NCBI GenBank assembly: GCA_002748015.1
Contig: PDRH01000105.1
Coordinates: forward strand, 1 to 6,025
DNA: 6,025 bases
Source of the DNA: Bacteroidota bacterium
GTDB lineage: Bacteria > Bacteroidota > Bacteroidia > Bacteroidales > CAJPTX01
Direction: 5' to 3'
A program made the position numbers and the translations under genes. This document shows, piece after piece, positions 1 through 5,960 of this stretch (positions are counted from its first letter, which is position 1; each line of letters opens with the position of its first letter). The notes under the pieces are model-generated. The model searched no databases and was not told the DNA's origin. It worked only from the letters and a program-made list of their open reading frames with translations.

Positions 1-1423
1 TCCCCAGTACCTGGACGGTGGTGTTGTTCACAGTACCCACGACAAAGGCAAAGTCGGGTGCCTTGGTATTCCCCGTAGGCCAATACTTGCTTGCTGGTGG
101 ATTATCCTTGGTTGCATCATCCGACGTGATGGTGCCCCGGGTAACGGCGTAGGATTGCCCAAAGCAGCCGGTGGGTACGAGCTGGTCAACGACGTAGTCT
201 ATTCGGGCATTGGTCTGCTCACTCACGTCGTCCATTTTCATAGTAACGACCACAGGCTTGTCCGATTCGATGATGGCCCCGGCGAGGGAGAAATCGTTAA
301 CGCCCCCCTTTAGCCTGTAGCCGTCGCTATCTAGGCCACTCTCAGGGTAGGCCACGATGATGCTGCTCTGGCCGGCTTCGGCAAAGTGGAGCTTATATTC
401 TCCGTTTGCGCTTTTGAGCCTCTTCGCTTTCAAGGGGCTACCACCTGCAACGGATACGTTACGTATGTAGAGCGACTTCGTTGGTTTGATTTTTAGCGTG
501 GCGGTGGTGTGGTCCTCCGTAGCCGTAATATTGAAGGAGGCGTAGTTGTACTCGTAATCCGGGTCAGAAGTCCAGTCTACCATAGGCGACTTATTGGGCA
601 TGGGCAGCACGAAATTCTTCCCCTTGGCGTTGCGCCCCTTGAGGACCATCATGCCACTGTTGGTAGAGGCATGCAGGTAGAGGTAGGCGCTCACGAGGGG
701 CTCCTCGGGTGCAGGCTGCGGACTAGTCAGCTTGTAGAGCTTAGGGCTAGTATATAGCCTTCTCGCTTCGTAGAATTTGCTCATGGCTATATTCAGGTCA
801 CGCGCATAGTTCGGGTCAGAAGGGGTCAACTCCCTAATGGCATTGTTCCTCTCGGTGAGCAGGTTCTGATAGGCCTTTTCTGTAGTCAGCCATATGGTAT
901 CCAGTACCCTGCAGGTCATGCGTAGCCCCCTTCTCGTCCGATTGAGCACGAGGGGTATGTTCTCCGTACTCGGGAAAGGCTGGTAGGTAGCCCCCACCTC
1001 TTTAACCCCCTCCGAGCGGCTTACTTCTAGGACATTCTCTACACACCATTTGTTGCTCGACGAAAGACTATTTTCACGGTTGTTCTGGTTTACGAATTCC
1101 TTTAGCGGTATGCTCTTGGTCTCCCCCGGATTGAGCGTTTCAGACTTCACGAGTAGGCCACCGCTGAAGGAGTTGAGCGCAGGCATTCTTATCTCCAGGG
1201 TTACCACCCGGCTATCTAGCGAGGTGACATGCAGCTCGGGCTCATAGTCCTCGTGCAGGCGGCCGACCTCCGGCACGTCGAACCAGAACTCGTCGCTCTG
1301 CTGCGCATGAGCATTGCCTCCCCCTGCGAGGAGGATAGCGGTGACCATCAGGTAGAGTAGCTGCCTAACGGTCCCTCCAGCCATCGTGGCCGGGCGATTC
1401 TTCCTATATAGTATGTACTTCAT
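1..1423 (-). CDS. Exported IgGFc-binding-like surface protein, N-terminal part (gene runs off left edge)
   Basis: An open frame of 474 codons runs without a stop from the ATG at 1423 to the window edge, so the C-terminus is missing. I translated it by hand. Residues 1-40 form a signal peptide: a basic start, a hydrophobic core at about 21-33, and a likely cleavage after AHA40. The mature protein opens with DEFWFDVPEV (44-53), an opening typical of Bacteroidota proteins in the IgGFc-binding N-terminal-like family. Other family-like blocks are ITATEDHTTATLKI (299-312), AGAIIESDKPVVVTMK (381-396), DQLVP (413-417) and PDFAFVVGTVNNTTVQV (456-472). The last block looks like a second copy of the 'data/event-text' beta-hairpin at 299-312. 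A charged, probably helical stretch (about 180-230) interrupts the beta-rich chain. The expected role is a surface or secreted adhesin-like protein. Such proteins often end in a T9SS sorting domain, but that end is outside the window. Met14 is an alternative start that would still leave a signal peptide. Family assignment is by pattern recognition only. Confidence 0.8.
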   Translation of the reverse strand, partial: MKYILYRKNRPATMAGGTVRQLLYLMVTAILLAGGGNAHAQQSDEFWFDVPEVGRLHEDYEPELHVTSLDSRVVTLEIRMPALNSFSGGLLVKSETLNPGETKSIPLKEFVNQNNRENSLSSSNKWCVENVLEVSRSEGVKEVGATYQPFPSTENIPLVLNRTRRGLRMTCRVLDTIWLTTEKAYQNLLTERNNAIRELTPSDPNYARDLNIAMSKFYEARRLYTSPKLYKLTSPQPAPEEPLVSAYLYLHASTNSGMMVLKGRNAKGKNFVLPMPNKSPMVDWTSDPDYEYNYASFNITATEDHTTATLKIKPTKSLYIRNVSVAGGSPLKAKRLKSANGEYKLHFAEAGQSSIIVAYPESGLDSDGYRLKGGVNDFSLAGAIIESDKPVVVTMKMDDVSEQTNARIDYVVDQLVPTGCFGQSYAVTRGTITSDDATKDNPPASKYWPTGNTKAPDFAFVVGTVNNTTVQVLG

Positions 1424-1465
1424 AAGCCTTGTATTTTGTGGGCCTAAAACCCCATGGTAACAATG

Positions 1466-1473
1466 CAAAGTTA
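1466..1473 (-). promoter_or_regulatory. Bacteroidota -7 box upstream of the IgGFc-like gene
   Basis: Read on the minus strand this is TAACTTTG, an exact match to the Bacteroidota sigma-ABfr -7 consensus TAnnTTTG. The predicted transcript would begin near 1459, giving a leader of about 36 nt before the ATG at 1423. No good TTTG -33 box lies 19-21 nt upstream. An A8 run (plus strand 1505-1512) lies further upstream and could act as an UP-like element. The call rests on one matched box. Confidence 0.5.
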
Positions 1474-1531
1474 GAAATACACGCCAAATTGCCGTTTGCT
1501 ACGGAAAAAAAACTGACGAACGTATCTTTTC

Positions 1532-1571
1532 CCGGGCTTAATCCATAGGATTATTACTATATTTCGCCCGG
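1532..1571. repeat. Nested inverted repeats, possible operator or leader hairpin
   Basis: An outer 6-bp inverted repeat, CCGGGC (1532-1537) and GCCCGG (1566-1571), encloses a perfect 15-nt dyad, TAATCCATAGGATTA (1539-1553), whose arms are 6 bp around a 3-nt centre. It sits in the divergent intergenic region just before the small membrane-protein gene. It overlaps the candidate promoter boxes, which is where a dimeric repressor site or a leader hairpin would act. No regulator is identified, and short repeats of this size can arise by chance. Confidence 0.35.
1558..1565 (+). promoter_or_regulatory. Candidate -7 box for the small membrane-protein gene
   Basis: TATATTTC differs at one position from the Bacteroidota consensus TAnnTTTG and would place the transcript start about 17 nt before the ATG at 1589. 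No TTTG lies at the right distance upstream. A competing candidate, TATCTTTT at 1523-1530, also has one mismatch, with TTTG at 1495-1498 but a 24-nt spacer. Neither is convincing alone. Confidence 0.25.
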
Positions 1572-1588
1572 TAAATATATGTGGAGAA

Positions 1589-1912
1589 ATGCGAGGGCAA
1601 AAACTTGAATATTTAGCGTTCTACTGCCTGGTGGGGAGTATTATGATGCCGCTGCTGGTGTACATGACCCTGGTTTTCGGGGCGATGCCGGAGGTCTATT
1701 ACTTTGCGCTAAAGTATCTGACGTGGGCAACGACACCGGGGCTAATGCTGCAGCCCTTCATATTTGGGTACTTGTGGTGGAAGGGCGAACGGGGGCTAGC
1801 ATGGCGCATGGCACGCACTGGGATGATAGTGCTAGCGGTGCAGGTAGTGGTGCTTATAGCGGTGCTATACCTGATTATCTCGGCATTAACTGACGCACAG
1901 ATACAGGACTAG
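1589..1912 (+). CDS. Small three-helix membrane protein of unknown function
   Basis: This 107-residue protein matches no family I recognise. Three hydrophobic segments are visible: about 8-31, 47-64 and 77-100. A basic/aromatic loop (WWKGERGLAWRMAR, 63-76) lies between the second and third, and the tail is short and polar (TDAQIQD). There is no cleavable signal, so it should sit in the inner membrane, with the positively charged loop probably cytoplasmic. The ATG is preceded by GGAGAA, a weak Shine-Dalgarno-like match. The gene is divergent from the exported-protein gene on its left. On its right it is convergent with rodA: its TAG (1910-1912) overlaps the rodA stop on the other strand by sharing CTAG. 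No strong competing frame covers this stretch, which supports it being real. A role in envelope physiology is possible from its position but is not shown by the sequence. Confidence 0.65.
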   Translation: MRGQKLEYLAFYCLVGSIMMPLLVYMTLVFGAMPEVYYFALKYLTWATTPGLMLQPFIFGYLWWKGERGLAWRMARTGMIVLAVQVVVLIAVLYLIISALTDAQIQD

Positions 1913-3318
1913 CGGAGGCGCGACGAGTCGAACTTTACCAGCACGAAGAGGAGGACGGTGAATGCCCAGAGTGAAGAGCCACCGTAGGAAAAGAAGGGGA
2001 GCGGTATACCGATAACGGGGAAGAGACCTATGGTCATGGATATATTGATGGCGAAGTGGAAGAAGAGGATGGCGGCAACGGCATAGCCGTATATCCGGTG
2101 AAAGGGCTCCTTCTGGCGCTCGGCCACCTGTATTATCTTGAGGAGGAGAAGTACGAAGAGGACAACAACGGTAAGGGTGCCCAGGAAGCCCCACTCCTCC
2201 CCTACGGTACAAAAGATGAAGTCGGTCGACTGCTCGGGCACGAAGTTGAACTTGGTCTGCGTACCCTGGAGATAGCCCTTACCGGTGAGACCACCAGCAC
2301 CGATGGCAATCATGGACTGGTGCACATTGTATCCCCACCCAAGGGGGTCATCCTCCAGGCCAAGTAGGTCATTGATGCGACGCTGATGATGGTTGTCCAG
2401 TATGTTATTGAATACGTAGTCCTCACCGAAGGAGGCGGTAGCCGTAATGGCCAGAAGGAGAGCAAGGACGAAAGCGAGGCGGTTGCGATGGCGTATAGCA
2501 AGGGGGATGATGATGAGCAAACAAAGAAGAAGAGCAGCCAGGGAAATAAGGTACAATGGTGTCTTTAGCCCGGCAAAATATAGTGCAAGGGTCGCACCAG
2601 CAACCAGGAGGCTATAGACGACTAAAAGCCTACCCGTAGCACGTAAATTACGGGTACGAAAGGTATAGAAAGCGAGGGTGATTATGATTAGTCCATAGAG
2701 TACGTAGAGCTGGTCAAAAAGCAAACCAACGACCATGACGAGGACGAGAAAGGCGAGATACCAGAGTATCCACCCGGGCATGCCTTCGCGGTAGAGAACG
2801 AGAAGAAGGGTGGAATATACAATGGCAGAGCCGAAATCATTTTGCGCAAGAATGAGAAGAACGGGTAAACCGAGAATGATGGCCACGCCGAGCTGGCTAC
2901 GCAGGTCAGAAAAGCGGAAGTCTCGTCCCCCCATGAACTTAGCGAGGGCTAGCGCGGTCGCGAATTTGGCAAACTCAGCGGGTTGCACCCTAAATGCGCC
3001 GATGGCAAGCCAGGACTTGGAGCCGTGGACGACGGTGCCGAAGAGAAGAACCGCAATCAGTACAAGAATAATAGCCCCAAAGATGTGGTAGGCGAAGACG
3101 TAGTAGAAGCGCGTATCGATAAGGAGGATAACGAGGACGAGGGGAACGCATGCCAGCATCCATACAAGCTGCTGGCCGTAGCGCTGCGAGATGTCAAAGA
3201 TGGAGCTATGGTCTGGGCTATAAACGGCTGCGTATATATTGAGCCAGCCTAGGATGATAAGAAGAAGGTAGAGAGCTATAAGCTGAAGGTCGAGGGTACG
3301 AAGGAGTCTTGCAGGCAT
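1909..3318 (-). CDS. rodA: Rod shape-determining protein RodA (SEDS peptidoglycan glycosyltransferase)
   Basis: RodA polymerises lipid II into glycan strands for lateral wall growth, working in the inner membrane with a class B PBP (PBP2) and MreBCD. Family signatures seen in this 469-residue protein are SWLAIGAFRVQPAEFAKF (102-119), QNDFGSA (159-165), the large periplasmic loop with GYNVHQSMIAIGAGGLTGKG (329-348), STDFIF (364-369), and the C-terminal GLFPVIGIPLPFFSYGGSSL (431-450). Asp366 in STDFIF aligns with the catalytic aspartate of known RodA proteins. The protein is about 100 residues longer than E. coli RodA. The extra length is an added block of hydrophobic helices at about 200-297, as I recall for Bacteroidota RodA. 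FtsW is the main alternative, but the length, the STDFIF block and the absence of division genes favour RodA. The ATG lies 3 nt after the stop of the upstream gene, with no clear Shine-Dalgarno, suggesting translational coupling. No mreBCD or PBP2 gene is adjacent. Confidence 0.93.
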   Translation of the reverse strand: MPARLLRTLDLQLIALYLLLIILGWLNIYAAVYSPDHSSIFDISQRYGQQLVWMLACVPLVLVILLIDTRFYYVFAYHIFGAIILVLIAVLLFGTVVHGSKSWLAIGAFRVQPAEFAKFATALALAKFMGGRDFRFSDLRSQLGVAIILGLPVLLILAQNDFGSAIVYSTLLLVLYREGMPGWILWYLAFLVLVMVVGLLFDQLYVLYGLIIITLAFYTFRTRNLRATGRLLVVYSLLVAGATLALYFAGLKTPLYLISLAALLLCLLIIIPLAIRHRNRLAFVLALLLAITATASFGEDYVFNNILDNHHQRRINDLLGLEDDPLGWGYNVHQSMIAIGAGGLTGKGYLQGTQTKFNFVPEQSTDFIFCTVGEEWGFLGTLTVVVLFVLLLLKIIQVAERQKEPFHRIYGYAVAAILFFHFAINISMTIGLFPVIGIPLPFFSYGGSSLWAFTVLLFVLVKFDSSRLR

Positions 3319-3321
3319 GTG

Positions 3322-4872
3322 CTACTTGAATAGATGTAGTGGTCCTTTATACTCTCCCCCCCGGAAGCTATTCCCATCGTATCCGGTGGCCTGTATGATG
3401 TAGAAGTATACACCAGGGTTAAGAGTCTTCCCCTTTCCCTTCTTCTTCCCGTTCCACCCCTCCCACTCGAGTGGATCGCCATCATATTCATAGACCTGGC
3501 GCCCAAGATGATTAAGGATGTTGACCCTAAAGGTTCGAATGGAGCGGCAGTTCTGGGTGGGCTCGATGAGGCAGAAGAGGTCGTTTATACCGTCGCCGTT
3601 AGGGGAGAAGACGTTGGGTATCGCCTCCTTTTTGAGGATGGAGGAATCGACCTTGAGCTTAAGCTCCTCTTCGTAGGTGCAACCCGAACGGGTGTTGGTG
3701 GCAGTAATACGGAGAAGGTAGTCCCCCGCAGTGAAAATCTCGTGGTCCGGATAGATTAACCGCTCCAGGCTACCAGTTAGGGTCTCGGTGAAGAGCGTAT
3801 CCTTCTGTCCTTCACGCACTGCCCGCTTATCATTGCGTATGAGCCACTCTATGCGGTCGGCATTTTTCACGCCGCTAGCCGTTAGCTGGGCATAGAAGGG
3901 GGCCTCACCCCGGGGCTTATCGCCAAGAGGCTTGTAGACCAGCGGCTCTTGATAGGGGTATTCCGCTCGAGCCACTCGTGGTTCCACGACCGTAGCCACT
4001 GGCAGGACTTCCTCCTCGGTAGCCACATTCATGTAGCGACCAAAGACGTTCTCGACACGTAGGCTATAGCTCGCAGCCCTATAGGGAGGGGGATCATCCA
4101 CGACGAGCAGCTCTGCATCATCTACAGGCAGGCGTAGGCCGTTGGTAGCTGTCCACCTATAGGCCTTGAAGTAGTTCTTTGAAACGGGCTGGGAGGCCTC
4201 TAGCCAGGAATCCTGGTACAACGAAGGCGCCTCGTAGTAATGATAGGCAGTAAATAGCTGGCTGCGTATATCGGTAGGCAGAGGGTAAGGGCTCGCCTTG
4301 AGTCCGTCGCAGGTGTTGACGATGGTGAGGGATTCGAACTGGATGTTATCAATGTAGAACCAAGCGGTAGTAGAGGCGATAGGTACTCCACCGGCATCGA
4401 AGGCTACAATGCGGTAGCCACCGAGCTCCTCCTCCGAGGGGGTTGGCACTGCGTAGTCTATCTTCTTGGCCGTCTGGCGCAGAATCTCATTCGCCTCAAT
4501 AATCGGCTGGAGTATATCCCCAGAAGGGGAGATAGGGGTCTTCACCTGAAGGTGGTAAAGCGCAAGATCCTGGACGGATTTATCGTCTGGCCAGGCATGG
4601 ATGATGAAAGCATAATCATCGGGCTTGGCAGGGTTCTGCTTGAGAATAAAAATGGTGTCCTGCGTGGGAACCGGATAGGGCTTAGGGCTGGCCGTTACGT
4701 CCCCCCTATAGCTAGTGATATACTCAGCAATACGCTCCGACTGATCGTCCATTCGCAAATGCAGAGTAGGGGCAGCGTGAAGCTCTCTAGGCACGAATAT
4801 GAATAGGGCTATGAGCGCCAGCCCTATAGCCCCTGCTACCCGAAGTACCATACGTACGATTACACTCAGCAT
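3322..4872 (-). CDS. Exported protein with T9SS type B (gliding motility-associated) C-terminal sorting domain
   Basis: This 516-residue protein begins with a signal peptide: a hydrophobic stretch at about 9-27 and probable cleavage near LHAA34. At its end is a T9SS type B sorting domain at about 418-516: IPNVFSPNGDGIND (418-431), a strand region RTFRVNILNHLGRQVYEYDG (446-465), WNGKKKGKGKTLNPGVYFY (473-491), and a terminal GGEYKGPLHLFK (505-516). Such domains direct Sec-exported cargo through the outer membrane by the type IX machinery, usually to the cell surface. The middle is beta-rich, and about 318-410 resembles a PKD or Ig-like module preceding the sorting domain (YAQLTASGVKNADRIEWLIR, then YLLRITATN and two cysteines at 189 and 398). 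No enzymatic motif was found, so the cargo function is unknown; adhesin or structural roles are possible. It is the first gene of a tight operon with rodA (3-nt gap). The upstream region lacks a convincing Bacteroidota promoter. Confidence 0.88.
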   Translation of the reverse strand: MLSVIVRMVLRVAGAIGLALIALFIFVPRELHAAPTLHLRMDDQSERIAEYITSYRGDVTASPKPYPVPTQDTIFILKQNPAKPDDYAFIIHAWPDDKSVQDLALYHLQVKTPISPSGDILQPIIEANEILRQTAKKIDYAVPTPSEEELGGYRIVAFDAGGVPIASTTAWFYIDNIQFESLTIVNTCDGLKASPYPLPTDIRSQLFTAYHYYEAPSLYQDSWLEASQPVSKNYFKAYRWTATNGLRLPVDDAELLVVDDPPPYRAASYSLRVENVFGRYMNVATEEEVLPVATVVEPRVARAEYPYQEPLVYKPLGDKPRGEAPFYAQLTASGVKNADRIEWLIRNDKRAVREGQKDTLFTETLTGSLERLIYPDHEIFTAGDYLLRITATNTRSGCTYEEELKLKVDSSILKKEAIPNVFSPNGDGINDLFCLIEPTQNCRSIRTFRVNILNHLGRQVYEYDGDPLEWEGWNGKKKGKGKTLNPGVYFYIIQATGYDGNSFRGGEYKGPLHLFK

Positions 4873-4948
4873 ACCAACGCGAAGGTAGGAAAAATGGGGG
4901 AATTATTATCGAAAGGCTAGAAGCTCAAAGACCGGAATAATCTGATGA

Positions 4949-4980
4949 TTTCCATGCCAGGCGAATTATAGCTACATTTA
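4949..4980 (+). promoter_or_regulatory. Candidate promoter for the alpha/beta hydrolase gene
   Basis: TTTC (4949-4952) and TACATTTA (4973-4980) are separated by 20 nt. Each differs at one position from the Bacteroidota pair TTTG / TAnnTTTG, and the spacing is within the usual 19-21 nt. Transcription would begin around 4986, giving an A-rich leader of about 30 nt, typical for this phylum, before the ATG at 5018. Confidence 0.45.
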
Positions 4981-5017
4981 CGGTATCAAAAAGTAGAAAC
5001 TATAACCAAGAGAAACA

Positions 5018-5812
5018 ATGAGCGTGATACAATTCGCTAGCCTTGAATGGGGCAATAGCGGTAATCAAGCTGTAGTATTACTACACGGCCTGTATGGACA
5101 TAAGGAGGAGTGGAAGAAAATCGCTGAAGCGCTAGCGGATGATTTCTACCTAATTGCACTGGACATGCCAAACCACGGGGATTCCGCAGCCATGCCAAGC
5201 ATGAGCTACGGGAATATGGCAGACGCAGTTGCTACAGAGCTAAAGGCTAGAGGGATTAAGGATGCTATTTTCTTGGCACACTCCATGAGCGGACGTGTAT
5301 CTGCCATCCTTGCCCAGCGGCAGCCGGAGCTGGTGAAAGGCCTACTAATCCTCGACGCACCACCAACCGGACCATTCATGCCAGAGGACGTAAAGAAGGA
5401 TATGCTCGATAGCGCAGTCGCTATACGGGAGAGCCTTGACCGTAAGTTCGAGAACCCTGAGGCCCTGCGCGAGTACATGCTCGGAAAGGTGAAAGAACCG
5501 ATGGTCGTGGACTACGTATCAACCCACTATAGCTTCGGAGAGAAACCCGGATGGCATGTAGGGATAGAGGGTATAGAGGCCTTTACCAGGCAAGGAGTAC
5601 AAGAAGAAGTGCCGGGTGGTGTCCCCTGCCCATACCTCATGCTGAAGGGTGGTGCTTCCCCCTACTCAGCCCAATTTACAATGGAAAAGCTCAAGGCATG
5701 GAAGGATGATGCGGAGATGGTGATAATAGAAGGGAAAGGGCATTTCATCCATTTCCAAGCACGAAAAGAGGTGATTGAGCGGTTTAGGGAATTTGCCAAG
5801 AGAATTGTGTAG
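5018..5812 (+). CDS. YbfF-like alpha/beta hydrolase (probable esterase/thioesterase)
   Basis: This 264-residue protein has a complete single-domain alpha/beta hydrolase fold and no signal peptide, so it should be cytoplasmic. VVLLHGLYGHKEEW (19-32) carries the HG oxyanion-hole motif, and DMPNHGDS (49-56) is the usual conserved turn. The nucleophile elbow is AHSMSG (87-92) with Ser89, and the catalytic histidine is His242 in GKGHFIHF. The usual acid site after the sixth strand reads GGASPY with no aspartate. This matches E. coli YbfF (GGNSPY), where the acid sits earlier; the equivalent here is Asp113 in LLILDAPP. A Ser89-Asp113-His242 triad is therefore likely. Residues 120-190 form a helical cap typical of this group. 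Members hydrolyse short-chain acyl esters, including acyl-CoA-type substrates in vitro, but the natural substrate here cannot be told. The gene is monocistronic: divergent from the T9SS-cargo/rodA operon and followed by its own terminator. The elbow differs from the common GHSMGG at two positions. Confidence 0.88.
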   Translation: MSVIQFASLEWGNSGNQAVVLLHGLYGHKEEWKKIAEALADDFYLIALDMPNHGDSAAMPSMSYGNMADAVATELKARGIKDAIFLAHSMSGRVSAILAQRQPELVKGLLILDAPPTGPFMPEDVKKDMLDSAVAIRESLDRKFENPEALREYMLGKVKEPMVVDYVSTHYSFGEKPGWHVGIEGIEAFTRQGVQEEVPGGVPCPYLMLKGGASPYSAQFTMEKLKAWKDDAEMVIIEGKGHFIHFQARKEVIERFREFAKRIV

Positions 5813-5849
5813 ATATGACCTAGAATTAGCATACAGCGGAAAACAACAG

Positions 5850-5890
5850 AAGTCCCCAGCATTCGCCTGAATGCTGGGGACTTACTTTTA
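5850..5890 (+). terminator. Intrinsic terminator of the hydrolase gene
   Basis: Arms 5850-5864 (AAGTCCCCAGCATTC) and 5869-5883 pair perfectly over 15 bp around the loop GCCT, followed by ACTTTTATT. It begins 38 nt after the hydrolase stop. On the minus strand the hairpin is followed by a T-containing stretch (CTGTTGTTTTC), so it could also back up termination of the incoming rRNA transcript. Confidence 0.85.
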
Positions 5891-5919
5891 TTGCACACTG
5901 ATAGCTGGATTTTATACAC

Positions 5920-5954
5920 AAAAAAATCCCCCCGGCCCTTGCGGGTCGGGGGGA
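5920..5954 (-). terminator. Intrinsic terminator of the rRNA operon
   Basis: Arms 5927-5938 and 5943-5954 form a 12-bp, very GC-rich stem (one G-U pair in RNA) with loop TTGC on the plus strand. Read leftward on the minus strand the stem is followed immediately by seven Ts (5926-5920). Its orientation and its position just past the 5S 3' end mark it as the rRNA operon terminator. Confidence 0.88.
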
Positions 5955-5960
5955 CAGGAG

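Noticed and set aside
509..1247. Plus-strand open frames opposite the IgGFc-like gene
   Set aside because: The minus-strand frame is open for 474 codons with a signal peptide and family-like blocks; the plus-strand frames are short and lack any recognisable domain or promoter.
1855..1869. Dyad TATAGC-GGT-GCTATA as a possible rodA terminator
   Set aside because: The stem is only 6 bp, AT-rich, inside the small membrane-protein gene, and has no T-run on either side.
2056..2568. Plus-strand open frames rich in Glu, Lys and Asp opposite rodA
   Set aside because: They are the antisense image of rodA's hydrophobic, pyrimidine-rich codons. They have no family resemblance, and rodA is complete and unmistakable.
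4880..4887. Minus-strand TACCTTCG as a -7 box for the T9SS-cargo/rodA operon
   Set aside because: It has one mismatch to TAnnTTTG, no -33 partner, and lies only 7 nt before the start codon, which would require a leaderless transcript.
5206..5919. Minus-strand open frames opposite the hydrolase and running into its terminator
   Set aside because: They overlap a full-length hydrolase with catalytic residues in place, and one would run through the 5850-5883 terminator hairpin.
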